A stretch of DNA of 64,000 nt from Arthrobacter sp. N199823 (lineage in GTDB: Bacteria; Actinomycetota; Actinomycetes; Actinomycetales; Micrococcaceae): NCBI RefSeq assembly GCF_002929705.1, contig NZ_PJIN01000001.1, forward strand, positions 835,897 to 899,896, given 5' to 3'. Below the pieces are notes generated by a model. The model had not been told where the DNA came from and did no database searches. It saw only the letters and a list, made by a program, of their open reading frames with translations. Shown here one piece after another: positions 43,101-56,393 of this stretch; within the stretch, counting starts at the first letter, position 1; each line of letters begins with the position of its first letter. Position numbers and translations under genes: made by a program.

Positions 43101-44200
43101 ACCACGGCCAAATCCCAGCCGTTCAGGGGCAGCCCAATTCGCACCGGGCCAGGAACGCCCAGGGGGGCGGCGCAGGCCACAACTGTAGCCTCGGTGGGGC
43201 CGTAGGTGTTCCACACTTCACGGCCGCGGACGGCCAGTCGGGTGGCTAGCTCCGGCGGGCAGGCTTCGCCGCCAAAGATGAGCAGGCGCACGGATTCCAA
43301 GGCCTCGGCGGGCCAGAGCGCTGCCAGCGTGGGCACGGTGGAGACCACTGTAATGCCGTGGGAAATCAGCCAGGGGCCCAAATCCATGCCGGAGCGGACC
43401 AAGGATCGCGGGGCGGGAACCAGAGCGGCTCCGTAACGCCACGCCAACCACATTTCTTCACAGGAAGCATCAAAAGCCACGGATAAACCAGCCAACACCC
43501 GGTCATCGGGGCCAAGCGGTTCCTCTTGCAAGAAGATGCTGGCCTCGGCATCGACAAAGGCTGCCGCTGATCGATTGCTGACGGCCACGCCCTTGGGCGT
43601 GCCCGTGGAGCCCGAGGTGAAAATGATCCAGGCATCGTCTTCCGGCAAGGGTTCCCTGGGAGCGGGGAAGGGGGTTGGGCGGTCGCCTGTCAGGGTCAAG
43701 TCTTTGCCGGTGAGCGGGTCACCGAGAACGGCCGCCACCTGGGCCTCGCCAAAGACCAGAGCGGCCCGTTCCTCGGGATCATCGGCATCAACGGGCACAT
43801 AGGCTGCGCCGATGGCGATGATGGCCAAGATGGATAGGTAGAGCGAAGAGGTACCGGAAGGAATCCGCACCCCGATCTTGTCACCGGGGCCGAGCCCGGC
43901 CTGTGTCAATTCTGTAGCCTTGGCGCGAACCGCCGCGAGTAGATCTTCATAGCTCAGCGCCTTGATGCCGTCATCGAGCGCTGTGGCGTCCGGGTTCAAC
44001 TCCGCACTGGCCTGCAGAATATCCCACAGGGTCCGCGGCGCCGGGGCCAGATCGCTACCGGGCATTTGGGCGCTAAAGGTAACAGCCGGCAGTTGTTCAC
44101 TGGTTTGGGCGGCTTGAGATTCTGGGAAATTCGATGAGGCAGGGTTCACGGCCTTACAGTGCCCCACCAAGTTGAACGGAAGGTGAATGGCGGGCAACAT
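40184..44200 (-). CDS. Pls/PosA-type nonribosomal peptide synthetase (A-T-membrane-tandem domains)
   Basis: 1338 residues. Adenylation domain about 50-530: FTSGSTGTPKG (194), YGPTEAT (333-339) and the catalytic Lys region LPTKISGKVDRKAL (515-528). The carrier domain has its Ser in FFASGGGSLAAAQ (about 579). From 640 on, six or more helices alternate with three acyltransferase-like left-handed beta-helix (hexapeptide) segments, the plan of epsilon-poly-L-lysine synthetase. The substrate pocket begins FDASCEEMW where GrsA has FDASVWEMF, putting Glu at pocket position 239, consistent with a basic amino acid. ATG 44200 is taken; GTG 44149 is possible. Confidence 0.85.
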   Translation of the reverse strand: MLPAIHLPFNLVGHCKAVNPASSNFPESQAAQTSEQLPAVTFSAQMPGSDLAPAPRTLWDILQASAELNPDATALDDGIKALSYEDLLAAVRAKATELTQAGLGPGDKIGVRIPSGTSSLYLSILAIIAIGAAYVPVDADDPEERAALVFGEAQVAAVLGDPLTGKDLTLTGDRPTPFPAPREPLPEDDAWIIFTSGSTGTPKGVAVSNRSAAAFVDAEASIFLQEEPLGPDDRVLAGLSVAFDASCEEMWLAWRYGAALVPAPRSLVRSGMDLGPWLISHGITVVSTVPTLAALWPAEALESVRLLIFGGEACPPELATRLAVRGREVWNTYGPTEATVVACAAPLGVPGPVRIGLPLNGWDLAVVDAAGAPVVEGEVGELIIAGVGLARYLDPAKDAEKYAPMPAFGWDRAYRSGDLVRLESAGLIFMGRADDQVKLGGRRIELGEIDAALQGLPEISGAAAAVQDTAGGSQLLVGYLVAAPDTSPDPAALRKLLAESLPAALIPLLTFTDSLPTKISGKVDRKALPWPLEQETDDGASLSGSLGPEAQRVLDQWQSVLGGAPGSLDTDFFASGGGSLAAAQLVSALRQRYPRITVADVYSHPRIGALLELALGSVPAGGAVETVHRSVGRTQRKSQIFQTVMGMPLHILVGMRWLTYLMALNNVAAWQGWLPGAPTVSWWWVAAAWLVFVSPWGRMGISVVAARVLLRDVLPGSYPRSGKVHLRLWLAEQFADMVGAVSLASAPWVPYYARALGAKIGKNVDLHSVPPVTGLLRLAEGCSIEPEVDLSGWWIDGDYVHIGEISVGAGAVVGSRSTLMPGARIGAGAHVEPGSAVRGKVKPGVTVSGSPAERTGKAKHSWPDLRTPTSRLIGILFPAASAALSMLPFVAAAAAVAVVLGAIAGQPSLSEAIPTLLWAVPLAAMLWFLSLLVLILLTVRLLGLGLREGHYPVRSRIGWQVWATERVLDMARDLLFPIYSSLFTPVWLRLLGAKVGKNVEASTVLLLPKMTTIGAGAFLADDTMIASYELGGGYIHIAPAKVGKRSFLGNSGMAAAGRTLPRNSLVAVLSAAPSKAKAGTSWLGSPPVRLRRTNLETDKSLTFNPPLRLKIARALWECCRIVPMILSVAIAAAVLVALDALAQASSYWVPALVSGIVLMVAGAVAAGSSVAAKWLLVGRIKAGEHPLWSSFIWRNEVVDTFIEMVSAPWFGRAAVGTPAMVWWLRALGAKIGHGTWCESYWLPEADLVTLGESSTINRGCVIQTHLFHDRVMAIDTVTLEAGATMGPHGVILPAARIATSGTVGPASLVMRGESVPASSYWMGNPISPWKGPEFSDRA

Positions 44201-44299
44201 GTTTCATTTTTATGGCTCACTGAGTCCGGGATCACTTTCGCTGGTTGGGCTGGTACGGACAGAGCTGACGGGCACCACGGAAGTGGCGCCGCCCCTGAC

Positions 44300-45274
44300 C
44301 TACGGCTCCAGAATGACCTTCCCGGTGGTAACCCGCCCTTGCAGAGCAGTGTGGGCGGCACCGGCCTCGGCGAGCGGGAACCGTGCACCAATCCGTGCAG
44401 TCAATGCGCCTGATCCGGCCGCGTTGAACACTTCAGTGGAGCGCCACAGCCGTTCCTTGGCATTGAGGAGGTAGTCGCCCAGTTTGGGGCGGACCACTGT
44501 CAGCGATCCGCCTGCGTTGAGGCGTTGCAGATCAAAGGGCGGCACCTGGCCTGAGGCTCCGCCGAACAAAACGAGTGTGCCTCGGGTGCGCAGCGACGCC
44601 AGGGAACCGTCGAAGGTATCCTTCCCAACGCCGTCGAACACTACATCCACACCCTCGCCATCGGTGAGTGCACGCACGGCGTCGGCGAATCCCTCATAGC
44701 GCAACACCTCATCGGCGCCGGCCGCACGGGAGAGCTCTTCCTTCTCATCCGTGGACACCGTGGTGAAGACGCGCGCTCCGCGATCCTTGAGCAGCTGGGT
44801 CAGCAGCAGGCCCACGCCGCCAGCACCGGCGTGCAGCAGCACGGTTTCGCCCGGCTCAACGTGGTAGGTGGAGTTCATTAGATAATGCGCAGTCATGCCC
44901 TGCAGGGGGAGCGCGGCGGCAACATCCAGCGGAACGCTGGAGGGGACCGGCAGAGCCTTGTTCGCCGGGAAGATGGCGTATTCGGCGTAGCAGGCTTCGC
45001 CTTCGGCCGTGGCAACCCGGTCACCGATATCGAAGGAGCTCACGTCAGGGCCCACGGCAACCACCATGCCGGCGGCCTCGGTTCCTGGCGTGAAGGGGAA
45101 GGGGACGGAGTAGATGCCCGCGCGCTGGTAACTCTCAATGAAGTTCACGCCAACGGCCGCAATCTTGACCAGCAATTCGCCGGGGCCGGGAACAGGCATA
45201 GGGACCTGGGCTGCCTGAAGTACCTCCGGACCGCCGGGGGTGGTCGCTACAATAGCCGTGCACTGCTCGGTCAT
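44300..45274 (-). CDS. Quinone oxidoreductase (zinc-independent MDR)
   Basis: 324 residues. The N-terminal GroES-like part has GVNFIESYQRAGIYSVP and PFTPGTEAAGMVV; the NADPH fold has LLHAGAGGVGLLLTQL, and GGASGQVPPFDLQRLN is typical of QOR. Zinc-binding Cys residues are absent, as in that group. It reduces quinones by one electron with NADPH. ATG 45274 has GGAG 6 bases upstream. It is divergent from argC and upstream of the Pls-type gene on the same strand, with a 99-base gap. Confidence 0.88.
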   Translation of the reverse strand: MTEQCTAIVATTPGGPEVLQAAQVPMPVPGPGELLVKIAAVGVNFIESYQRAGIYSVPFPFTPGTEAAGMVVAVGPDVSSFDIGDRVATAEGEACYAEYAIFPANKALPVPSSVPLDVAAALPLQGMTAHYLMNSTYHVEPGETVLLHAGAGGVGLLLTQLLKDRGARVFTTVSTDEKEELSRAAGADEVLRYEGFADAVRALTDGEGVDVVFDGVGKDTFDGSLASLRTRGTLVLFGGASGQVPPFDLQRLNAGGSLTVVRPKLGDYLLNAKERLWRSTEVFNAAGSGALTARIGARFPLAEAGAAHTALQGRVTTGKVILEP

Positions 45275-45369
45275 GGTGAACTCCAAATCACTCGCTCGTG
45301 TAAAAGTAGGGGCTAACCCCTAACAAGATCATCATAGGACCTATGGCCAAGCAGAATTCCAAGAAAGTG

Positions 45370-45410
45370 TGCATAAATATCGGCACCACTGAATAATTCT
45401 GCTGTATAGT
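45370..45410 (+). promoter_or_regulatory. ARG-box-like operator and argC promoter
   Basis: TGCATAAATAT (45370) and TGAATAATTC (45390) are spaced 20 bases, as two adjoining ArgR boxes would be. The second one overlaps the promoter; TATAGT (45405-45410) is the -10 and the ATG starts 6 bases later, so the transcript is leaderless. Confidence 0.6.
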
Positions 45411-45416
45411 TGACGT

Positions 45417-46463
45417 ATGACAATTTCAGTAGCAGTCTCAGGCGCCAGCGGATATGCCGGGGGAGAGGTGCTGCGCCTTCTGGCCGGCCACCCCAATGTC
45501 AGCGTTGGGGCCATTACCGCCCACAGCAACGCAGGCGAGCGGTTGGGCACACTTGCCCCGCACCTGCACGCTTTTGCCGACCGCGTCCTGGTTGATACCA
45601 CTGTGGAAAATCTTTCCGGGCACGACGTCGTGTTCCTGGCACTTCCGCACGGGGCATCGGCCGCTATTGCCGCCCAGCTTCCGGCTGACACGCTCGTGAT
45701 CGACGCCGGCGCTGACCACCGTCTCGAAGATGCCGCCGCGTGGGAGAAGTTCTACGGTTCAGAGCACGCCGGCACCTGGCCTTACGGCCTGCCCGAACTG
45801 CCCGGACACCGCGAACACCTCAAGGGCTCCAAGCGCATCGCCGTCCCCGGCTGTTACCCCACCAGCTCTTTGTTGGCGCTCATGCCGGGGTTCGCGGCCG
45901 GCGCACTGCTGCCCGATGACGTTGTCATTGTGGCTGCCTCAGGCACCTCCGGGGCAGGCAAGTCAGCCAAGGTCAACTTGATTGGCTCCGAGGTCATGGG
46001 CTCCATGAGCCCGTACGGTGTGGGTGGCGGGCATCGTCACACTCCCGAAATTGAGCAAGGTCTCTCCAACGCTTCAGGGTTGGACGTCAAGGTTTCCTTC
46101 ACCCCCACCCTGGCGCCCATGAGCCGCGGCATCCTCACTACTGCCACGGCCAAGCTCTCTGCCGAATTCGCCGCTATGGAAAATCCCGCCGCGGTATTGC
46201 GCGACATTTGGGAAGACGCCTACGCCGAAGAACCGTTTGTGCATGTGCTGCCGGAAGGACAGTGGCCCACCACGAAATCGGTCCAAGGATCCAACCATGC
46301 AGCCATCCAAATTGCCTACGACGCGCATGTCAACCGGGTGATTGTTTGCTGTGTCATTGACAATCTCACCAAGGGCACGGCCGGCGGAGCGGTACAGTCA
46401 ATGAACATTGCCCTGGGCCTTCCCGAAGCCACGGGCCTTTCCTTCCAAGGAGTAGCACCATGA
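45417..46463 (+). CDS. argC: N-acetyl-gamma-glutamyl-phosphate reductase
   Basis: 348 residues. NADP fold [20 protein letters not shown]; active-site Cys in [16 protein letters not shown]-terminal domain includes [14 protein letters not shown]. Third step of arginine synthesis, acting on the product of ArgB. First gene of the argCJBDFR cluster; argJ begins at an ATGA overlap. Confidence 0.96.
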   Translation: MTISVAVSGASGYAGGEVLRLLAGHPNVSVGAITAHSNAGERLGTLAPHLHAFADRVLVDTTVENLSGHDVVFLALPHGASAAIAAQLPADTLVIDAGADHRLEDAAAWEKFYGSEHAGTWPYGLPELPGHREHLKGSKRIAVPGCYPTSSLLALMPGFAAGALLPDDVVIVAASGTSGAGKSAKVNLIGSEVMGSMSPYGVGGGHRHTPEIEQGLSNASGLDVKVSFTPTLAPMSRGILTTATAKLSAEFAAMENPAAVLRDIWEDAYAEEPFVHVLPEGQWPTTKSVQGSNHAAIQIAYDAHVNRVIVCCVIDNLTKGTAGGAVQSMNIALGLPEATGLSFQGVAP

Positions 46464-47629
46464 GCGTGACCAAAGCACTCGGCTTCCGTGCCGCCGGCAT
46501 CACTGCCGGACTGAAAAAATCAGGTAATCCAGACTTGGCCCTGGTGATCAACGACGGCCCCGACTTCAATGCCGCGGCAGTCTTCACCACCAACCGTGTG
46601 GCGGCGGCGCCCATCCATTGGTCACGCCAGGTCCTCAGCGACGGGCGAGTGGACGCTGTAGTCCTGAACTCCGGCGGCGCCAATGCCTGCACCGGCCCCG
46701 AAGGTTTCCAGAACACGCACGCAACGGCCGAGAAAGTGGCCGAGGTGCTGGGCCTCTCCGCCACCGACATTGCCGTCTGTTCCACGGGCCTCATTGGCGA
46801 GCAGCTGCCCATGGATAAGATCCTTCCCGGTGTTGAGGCGGCTGCCGCTGCTTTGACGGACGACGGCGGAGCTGCCGCGGCCACCGCGATCATGACCACC
46901 GACACGGTGCCCAAGGAATCGCTCTGGAGCTCACCGGTCAACGAGGAAGGTCAGAGCTATTCCATCGGTGGCATGGCCAAGGGCGCCGGCATGCTGGCTC
47001 CCGGCCTGGCCACCATGCTGGTGGTCATCACCACCGACGCCGGCGTTGGTGTTGAAGCGCTAGACACGGCACTGCGCGATGCGGTCCGTGTCACCTTCAA
47101 CCGTGCCGATTCCGACGGTTGCATGTCCACCAATGACACCGTGCTGCTCATGGCATCCGGAGCCTCCGAGGTCATCCCGGACATGGACGAATTCACCGCC
47201 GGTCTCACCCAGGTCTGCGCCACGCTCGCCCGGGGACTCATTGCCGACGCCGAAGGCGCCAGCCACGACATCGCCATCGTCACGAAGAACGCAGACAGTG
47301 AACGCGACGCCGAGGTGGTCTCCCGAGAGGTAGCCCGCTCCAACCTGTTCAAGGCCGCCATCTTCGGAAACGACCCCAACTGGGGCCGGGTGCTCTCCGC
47401 TGTTGGCACCACCGACGCGGTCTTTGATCCGGACAAGATCAACGTGAGCATCAACGGGATCCAGATCTGCCGCAACGGCTGCATTGGCGATTCACGCGAC
47501 TTGGTGGACCTTACTCCGCGTGAAGTCACCGTCGAGATCGACCTCAACGCCGGTTCGGCCGAAGCTACTATCTGGACGAACGATCTGACTCACGCGTACG
47601 TCGAAGAAAACAGCGCCTACTCCTCGTAA
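46460..47629 (+). CDS. argJ: Glutamate N-acetyltransferase / ornithine acetyltransferase
   Basis: 389 residues. ArgJ moves the acetyl group from N-acetylornithine to glutamate, making the cycle self-sustaining, and often also forms N-acetylglutamate from acetyl-CoA. The self-cleavage site is Ala-Thr in [16 protein letters not shown], where the new N-terminal Thr is the nucleophile. C-terminal motif [14 protein letters not shown]. It overlaps argC by 4 bases. Unlike the rest of the operon, 188 bases separate it from argB. Confidence 0.96.
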   Translation: MSVTKALGFRAAGITAGLKKSGNPDLALVINDGPDFNAAAVFTTNRVAAAPIHWSRQVLSDGRVDAVVLNSGGANACTGPEGFQNTHATAEKVAEVLGLSATDIAVCSTGLIGEQLPMDKILPGVEAAAAALTDDGGAAAATAIMTTDTVPKESLWSSPVNEEGQSYSIGGMAKGAGMLAPGLATMLVVITTDAGVGVEALDTALRDAVRVTFNRADSDGCMSTNDTVLLMASGASEVIPDMDEFTAGLTQVCATLARGLIADAEGASHDIAIVTKNADSERDAEVVSREVARSNLFKAAIFGNDPNWGRVLSAVGTTDAVFDPDKINVSINGIQICRNGCIGDSRDLVDLTPREVTVEIDLNAGSAEATIWTNDLTHAYVEENSAYSS

Positions 47630-47651
47630 CGCCACTGTGGGGGCCGGCTCC

Positions 47652-47740
47652 GCCGGTCCCCGATCCCTCGCGGGCAGTAAGATTTTCCGGCTCGTTCCTC
47701 GCCTGCAAAATCCATCCCCGCTCCGGGATCGGTGACCGGC
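47652..47740. repeat. Long palindrome between argJ and argB
   Basis: GCCGGTCCCCGATCCC (47652-47667) pairs with GGGATCGGTGACCGGC (47725-47740) with one mismatch; further partial pairing inside (GCGGG..GATTTT). It is the only sizeable gap in the operon. It could be a REP-type repeat or an mRNA-processing or attenuation hairpin. Confidence 0.65.
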
Positions 47741-47817
47741 TGCGCCGTCGCCAGCCGTGGGTGTTGCGAGAGTTGGGACGCTGCAGGATGCAATTAACAG
47801 GATTGAAGGGAAACATG

Positions 47818-48713
47818 ATGACTTCGGTGGAAACCGCTCAGGACAAAGCCAGCACGCTCATTGAGGCGTTGCCATGGATTCAGCAATTCGCCGGGACTGT
47901 GGTGGTGGTCAAGTACGGTGGCAACGCCATGATCAACGACGAGCTGCGACGAGCGTTTGCCGAAGACATCGTGTTCATGCATCACGTGGGCATCAAGCCC
48001 GTGGTGGTGCACGGCGGCGGGCCGCAAATCAACGCCATGCTCAAGCGCCTGGATATCAAGAGCGAGTTCAAGGGTGGCTTGCGCGTCACCACTCCCGAGG
48101 CCATGGATGTTGTGCGCATGGTGCTCACCGGTCAAGTGGGCCGCGAGCTGGTGGGCCTCATCAACGAACACGGTGCCTACGCCGTGGGGCTTTCCGGTGA
48201 GGATGGCGCCCTGCTGCAGGCAGAGCGCACCGGAACCATTGTGGACGGTCTACCTGTGGATCTTGGACTCGTTGGAGAGGTAGTTGGCGTAAATCCTGGC
48301 GCCATCCTGGACCTGCTTGAAGCCGGTCGCATTCCGGTGATTTCCACCGTGGCACCCGAGGTGGGGGATGCCTCCACAGTATTGAACGTCAACGCAGACA
48401 CCGCCGCAGCCGCTCTGGCTGTCGCGCTGGAGGCATCGCGCCTGGTGATCCTGACCGACGTCGAAGGTCTCTACGCGAACTGGCCGGACAAGTCCTCGCT
48501 GCTGAGCGAGATCGGCGCCAGTGCCTTACGCGCCATGCTGCCCGAGCTGGAATCAGGCATGATCCCCAAAATGGGTGCCTGCCTGGCGGCAGTCGACGGC
48601 GGGGTAGCACGAGCCGCCGTGGTGGATGGGCGCAGCGCCCACTCGGTGCTGTTGGAATTGATGACATTTGAAGGCAACGGAACACAAATTTTCCCGGACG
48701 AGGACCAAGACTG

Positions 48714-48714
<1 letters not shown>
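47818..48714 (+). CDS. argB: Acetylglutamate kinase
   Basis: 298 residues. Amino-acid-kinase fold: [25 protein letters not shown] and the C-terminal [19 protein letters not shown] with the catalytic Lys. Second step of the pathway. The arginine-sensing N-terminal helix ([11 protein letters not shown] preceded by KASTLIE) is present, so feedback inhibition is likely. Start ATG 47818 has GAAGGG 7 bases upstream; ATG 47815 directly before it is less well spaced. argD overlaps by one base. Confidence 0.96.
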
Positions 48715-51016
<2,302 letters not shown>

Positions 51017-51018
51017 TC

Positions 51019-51552
51019 ATGAGTAAGCACTTGATCCCCGCAGGAATGCCTGCCACCAAGACGGCCAGACAGGCGCGGGTCGCGGCCCTGTTGACCAGCC
51101 GTGCGGTCCGCTCCCAGGCGGAGTTGGCCACGCTGCTGGCTGCCGACGGGCTGGTGGTTGGCCAGGCGACGTTGTCGCGGGACCTGGTGGAATTGCGGGC
51201 GGTACGAGTGCGCGGCAACGATGGCGGATTGATTTATGCCCTGCCAAAAGAGGGTGGGGACCGCAGCGTTCACGCTGCCGCTTCTCAGGAACTGCTGGAT
51301 ACCCGCCTGATCCGCCTGTGCGGGGAGTTGCTGGTCACGGCCGAAGGCTCGGCCAACATCGCCGTGCTCCGCACACCCCCTGGTGCGGCGAACTTCTTGG
51401 CTTTGGCCATTGACCATTCAGTCATGCCTGCCATCCTGGGCACCATTGCCGGGGATGACACCGTCATGGTCATCAGCAGGGACGCCAACGGCGGGGTGGA
51501 CGTGGCCGAACGTTTCTTACAGTTTGCTGCTGAATCAAGTGCCGGGGCGTAG
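51019..51552 (+). CDS. argR: Arginine repressor
   Basis: 177 residues. Winged HTH with SQAELATLLAADGLVVGQAT and LSRDLVELRAVRV; the C-terminal hexamerisation/arginine-binding domain has GTIAGDDTVMVISRD, the arginine-contact loop. It binds ARG boxes as a hexamer when arginine is plentiful. Those here lie before argC and argG. It is the last gene of the argCJBDFR run. Confidence 0.95.
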   Translation: MSKHLIPAGMPATKTARQARVAALLTSRAVRSQAELATLLAADGLVVGQATLSRDLVELRAVRVRGNDGGLIYALPKEGGDRSVHAAASQELLDTRLIRLCGELLVTAEGSANIAVLRTPPGAANFLALAIDHSVMPAILGTIAGDDTVMVISRDANGGVDVAERFLQFAAESSAGA

Positions 51553-51620
51553 CCTGAGCTGGTAGGTGAGGTGTCCGCCGTCGTACTACTTGGACACGAT
51601 GAATATCTTTTAGCAAGAAT

Positions 51621-51639
51621 GCATAATCATGCATTATGC
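51621..51639 (+). promoter_or_regulatory. ARG-box-like operator before argG
   Basis: GCATAAT and ATTATGC are perfect inverted arms around CATGC. The -10 TATGCT (51635-51640) overlaps the right arm, so binding would block the promoter. It shares TGCATAA with the argC operator. Confidence 0.65.
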
Positions 51640-51694
51640 TTGGTGTAACGCAAGAAAAAACTTTGAGAAGTTATCAATTTAGGGAGACAAGAAC

Positions 51695-54318
<2,624 letters not shown>

Positions 54319-54350
54319 CCGGCGTCGTACTTCTTGAAAAGCGTGAGATC

Positions 54351-54383
54351 AAATGCCCGCATCCGTAGTGGATGCGGGCATTT
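54351..54383 (+). terminator. Terminator after argGH
   Basis: AAATGCCCGCATCC and GGATGCGGGCATTT make a perfect 14-bp stem with GTAGT loop, then CTTGTTC. Confidence 0.9.
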
Positions 54384-54411
54384 CTTGTTCAAGGACGGAT
54401 AGGCTGAACCC

Positions 54412-55149
54412 ATGACTGAAATTTCTAACGCGCAGCTGATGGACCGCCTGAAGATTGCGGCGGACAACGTAAGCGCAAAGCTCGGGAGCCTCACGGACGC
54501 CGATGTTCTGGTTCCCACTGATCTGCCTGGCTGGACCCGGGGACACGTACTGGCGCACATCGCACATGTTTCCAATGCTGTGGCTCGCCAGGCTGAGTAC
54601 GCGCTGCGCGGGGAGCTGGTTGACTTTTACGACGGCGGCCAGGGCGGGCGCACGCAGGCAATCGAGATGAACGCCGGGCACTCCGCTGACGAGCACAGGG
54701 CGTACCTCACGGCCGCTTTCACCCGGGCACTGTCCGTTCTCGACGGGCTGGACGAGTCGCAATGGTCCCTGCCTGTCAGTTACCGAAACGGTGATGTGCG
54801 GGGTGTGGCGCTGGCCTACTGGCGCGAACTCGTCATCCACCTTGCCGATCTGCAGCTGGGGCGCGGGCCTGAAACCTGGTCCAAGGAATTCTGCCTGTAC
54901 CTGATCGATTTCCTCAACGCCCGTGTGCCGCAGGATATTACGCTGAAGCTGCTGCCCTTGGCCTTGCCGCCCATGACTGTCGGCTCGGGTGAGAACACCG
55001 TATCCGTGCAGGGCATGCTGACCGACATCGCCGCATGGCTGTCCGGGCGCACGCCCACCATGGGCTCGTTGCGAGCTGAGGCCGCCGCCGATTCAGTACC
55101 GTTGCCGACGCTGCTGCCTTGGCCGTCGGCGTTCGCCGCCAAGCCCTAG
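54412..55149 (+). CDS. Maleylpyruvate isomerase-like mycothiol-dependent protein
   Basis: 245 residues of the DinB/MDMPI fold. WTRGHVLAHIAHVSNAVARQ gives the first metal His residues and YWRELVIHLADLQLG the second pair with its Glu. Family members use mycothiol, the actinobacterial thiol, to open or isomerise ring products or detoxify electrophiles. The exact substrate is not evident, and it has no catabolic neighbours. The C-terminal part (WLSGRTP) matches the family ending. Confidence 0.8.
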   Translation: MTEISNAQLMDRLKIAADNVSAKLGSLTDADVLVPTDLPGWTRGHVLAHIAHVSNAVARQAEYALRGELVDFYDGGQGGRTQAIEMNAGHSADEHRAYLTAAFTRALSVLDGLDESQWSLPVSYRNGDVRGVALAYWRELVIHLADLQLGRGPETWSKEFCLYLIDFLNARVPQDITLKLLPLALPPMTVGSGENTVSVQGMLTDIAAWLSGRTPTMGSLRAEAAADSVPLPTLLPWPSAFAAKP

Positions 55150-55175
55150 CGTTCCGCGCTCCGCTCCGTCCCGTC

Positions 55176-55217
55176 CCCGCTCGGCTCACCCGCCCCGCAC
55201 CCGCTCGGCTCACCCGC
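55176..55217. repeat. 18-base direct repeat upstream of palindrome copy 2
   Basis: CCCGCTCGGCTCACCCGC occurs at 55176-55193 and 55200-55217, 24 bases apart. It lies 8 bases before the long palindrome. Confidence 0.7.
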
Positions 55218-55224
55218 GCCGTCC

Positions 55225-55285
55225 CGCGAAAGGTGAGTAGTTGCTAATGTTGCGCGCGAACATTAGTAACTACTCACCTTTCGCG
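55225..55285. repeat. Long palindromic repeat, copy 2 (5' of the DUF559-like gene)
   Basis: Arms of 27 bases (55225-55251 and 55259-55285), beginning CGCGAAAGGTGAGTAGTT, with one mismatch (a G-T pair in RNA) and a 7-base GCGCGCG spacer. It ends 66 bases before the start codon of the next gene. Core matches copies at 3808 and 56293. Confidence 0.85.
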
Positions 55286-55351
55286 GCGGCGATGCCGAAA
55301 CTTGCCTGTGGATAACCTCAAAACGGCCTTTTTTTCGCGAAACAATGGAAT

Positions 55352-56287
55352 ATGCGCCGCTCCGAGCTCCCACAGCACCTGCGGCGGAGATCGTTCACTA
55401 CGAAGTCCGCCGACCATGCCGGTGTGCCGCATTGCCGTACCTATGCCAAGGACTTGATCCGGGTCTCACGTGGCATTCTTATTCCCGCTGGGGTCTCGGT
55501 CCAAGGTGTGGCAGCACTCATGGCCTACACCGAGGCCAATCCTACCCATGTGCTCAGCCATGGGACTGCGGCGAGGTTGTGGGGGATTCCTCTTCCGTAT
55601 CGCGTCCAAGAGGACTGGCGGATTCACTTGGCAAATCCCAGTTCTTCATCCTGGGCGCCGCGCCGCGTCAACGTGGTGGGGCACCGTTTGGCCCTTGCGA
55701 CAGAGGAAATCTTCACGCTCGACGGCGTTCGGCTCACGAGCCCCGCACGAACGTGGTTAGATCTGGCAGCATGCCTGTCGCTCAACGAGCTCGTCGCGGC
55801 GGGTGATCACCTCATTTGCAGCCACGGAGCAGACTTTCCTGTGCCGCGCACGGCGATTTGCAGCATCGATGAGCTGGTCGCCACCTTGGCTCGTCACCCA
55901 GGAATGCGCGGCATGCGTAATGCCCGCGCTGCTTTGAGTCTTGTTCGTGTTGGCGTCGATTCGCCGCCGGAAACAATGATGCGGCTGGCGCTGATCGAGG
56001 CAGGTCTGCCGGAACCAGAGACCAACGTCGTTGTGAACGACGAATACGGCCAAGCTGCCCTGTGGCCGGACGGAGCCTACCGCCAATATCGCTTTAGCCT
56101 GCAATACGACGGAAACCATCACGATGGCCGGGATCAGTATCAGAGCGATATTCGTCGGCTGGAGATCACCAAAAGACTGGGTTGGGAGGAGATTCGAATT
56201 TCTCGCGACGATCTTCGCGGCGAACATCCACAAGTTGTGCGAAAAATTACCGCGGCGCTACGGTCGCGGGGCTGGAAGCCTCAATAA
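55352..56287 (+). CDS. AbiEi-like wHTH plus DUF559 (Vsr-like nuclease fold) protein
   Basis: 311 residues. The N-terminal part (about 1-140) looks like the AbiEi antitoxin fold: ILIPAGVSVQGVAALMAYT, LSHGTAARLWGIPLP and LTSPARTWLDLAACL. The C-terminal part (200-305) matches DUF559, a PD-(D/E)XK/Vsr-like nuclease fold: E207, D240 (WPDGAY), YDGNHH and GWEEIRISRDDL. The residue before YDG is normally Glu; here it is Gln251, so cleavage may be weak or lost. ATG 55352 is the first start. Palindrome copies flank the gene on both sides, the downstream one 6 bases after the stop. No partner toxin lies next to it. Confidence 0.75.
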   Translation: MRRSELPQHLRRRSFTTKSADHAGVPHCRTYAKDLIRVSRGILIPAGVSVQGVAALMAYTEANPTHVLSHGTAARLWGIPLPYRVQEDWRIHLANPSSSSWAPRRVNVVGHRLALATEEIFTLDGVRLTSPARTWLDLAACLSLNELVAAGDHLICSHGADFPVPRTAICSIDELVATLARHPGMRGMRNARAALSLVRVGVDSPPETMMRLALIEAGLPEPETNVVVNDEYGQAALWPDGAYRQYRFSLQYDGNHHDGRDQYQSDIRRLEITKRLGWEEIRISRDDLRGEHPQVVRKITAALRSRGWKPQ

Positions 56288-56292
56288 CCGCC

Positions 56293-56354
56293 CTCGAGGA
56301 TGCAGTAGTTGCTAATGTTTCGGCGAAACATTGCTCACTGCTCACCTTTCGCGG
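56293..56354. repeat. Palindromic repeat, copy 3 (3' of the DUF559-like gene)
   Basis: Inner arms AATGTTTC (56314-56321) and GAAACATT (56325-56332) around GGC. The outer right arm GCTCACCTTTCGCGG matches copy 2 at 24 of 28 bases, while the left arm is worn. It is therefore a decaying relative of copy 2. GGAGGC triplet repeats follow to 56371. Confidence 0.65.
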
Positions 56355-56393
56355 AGGCGGAGGCGGAGGAGCGCGGCAGACCGGGGGCGGCCG

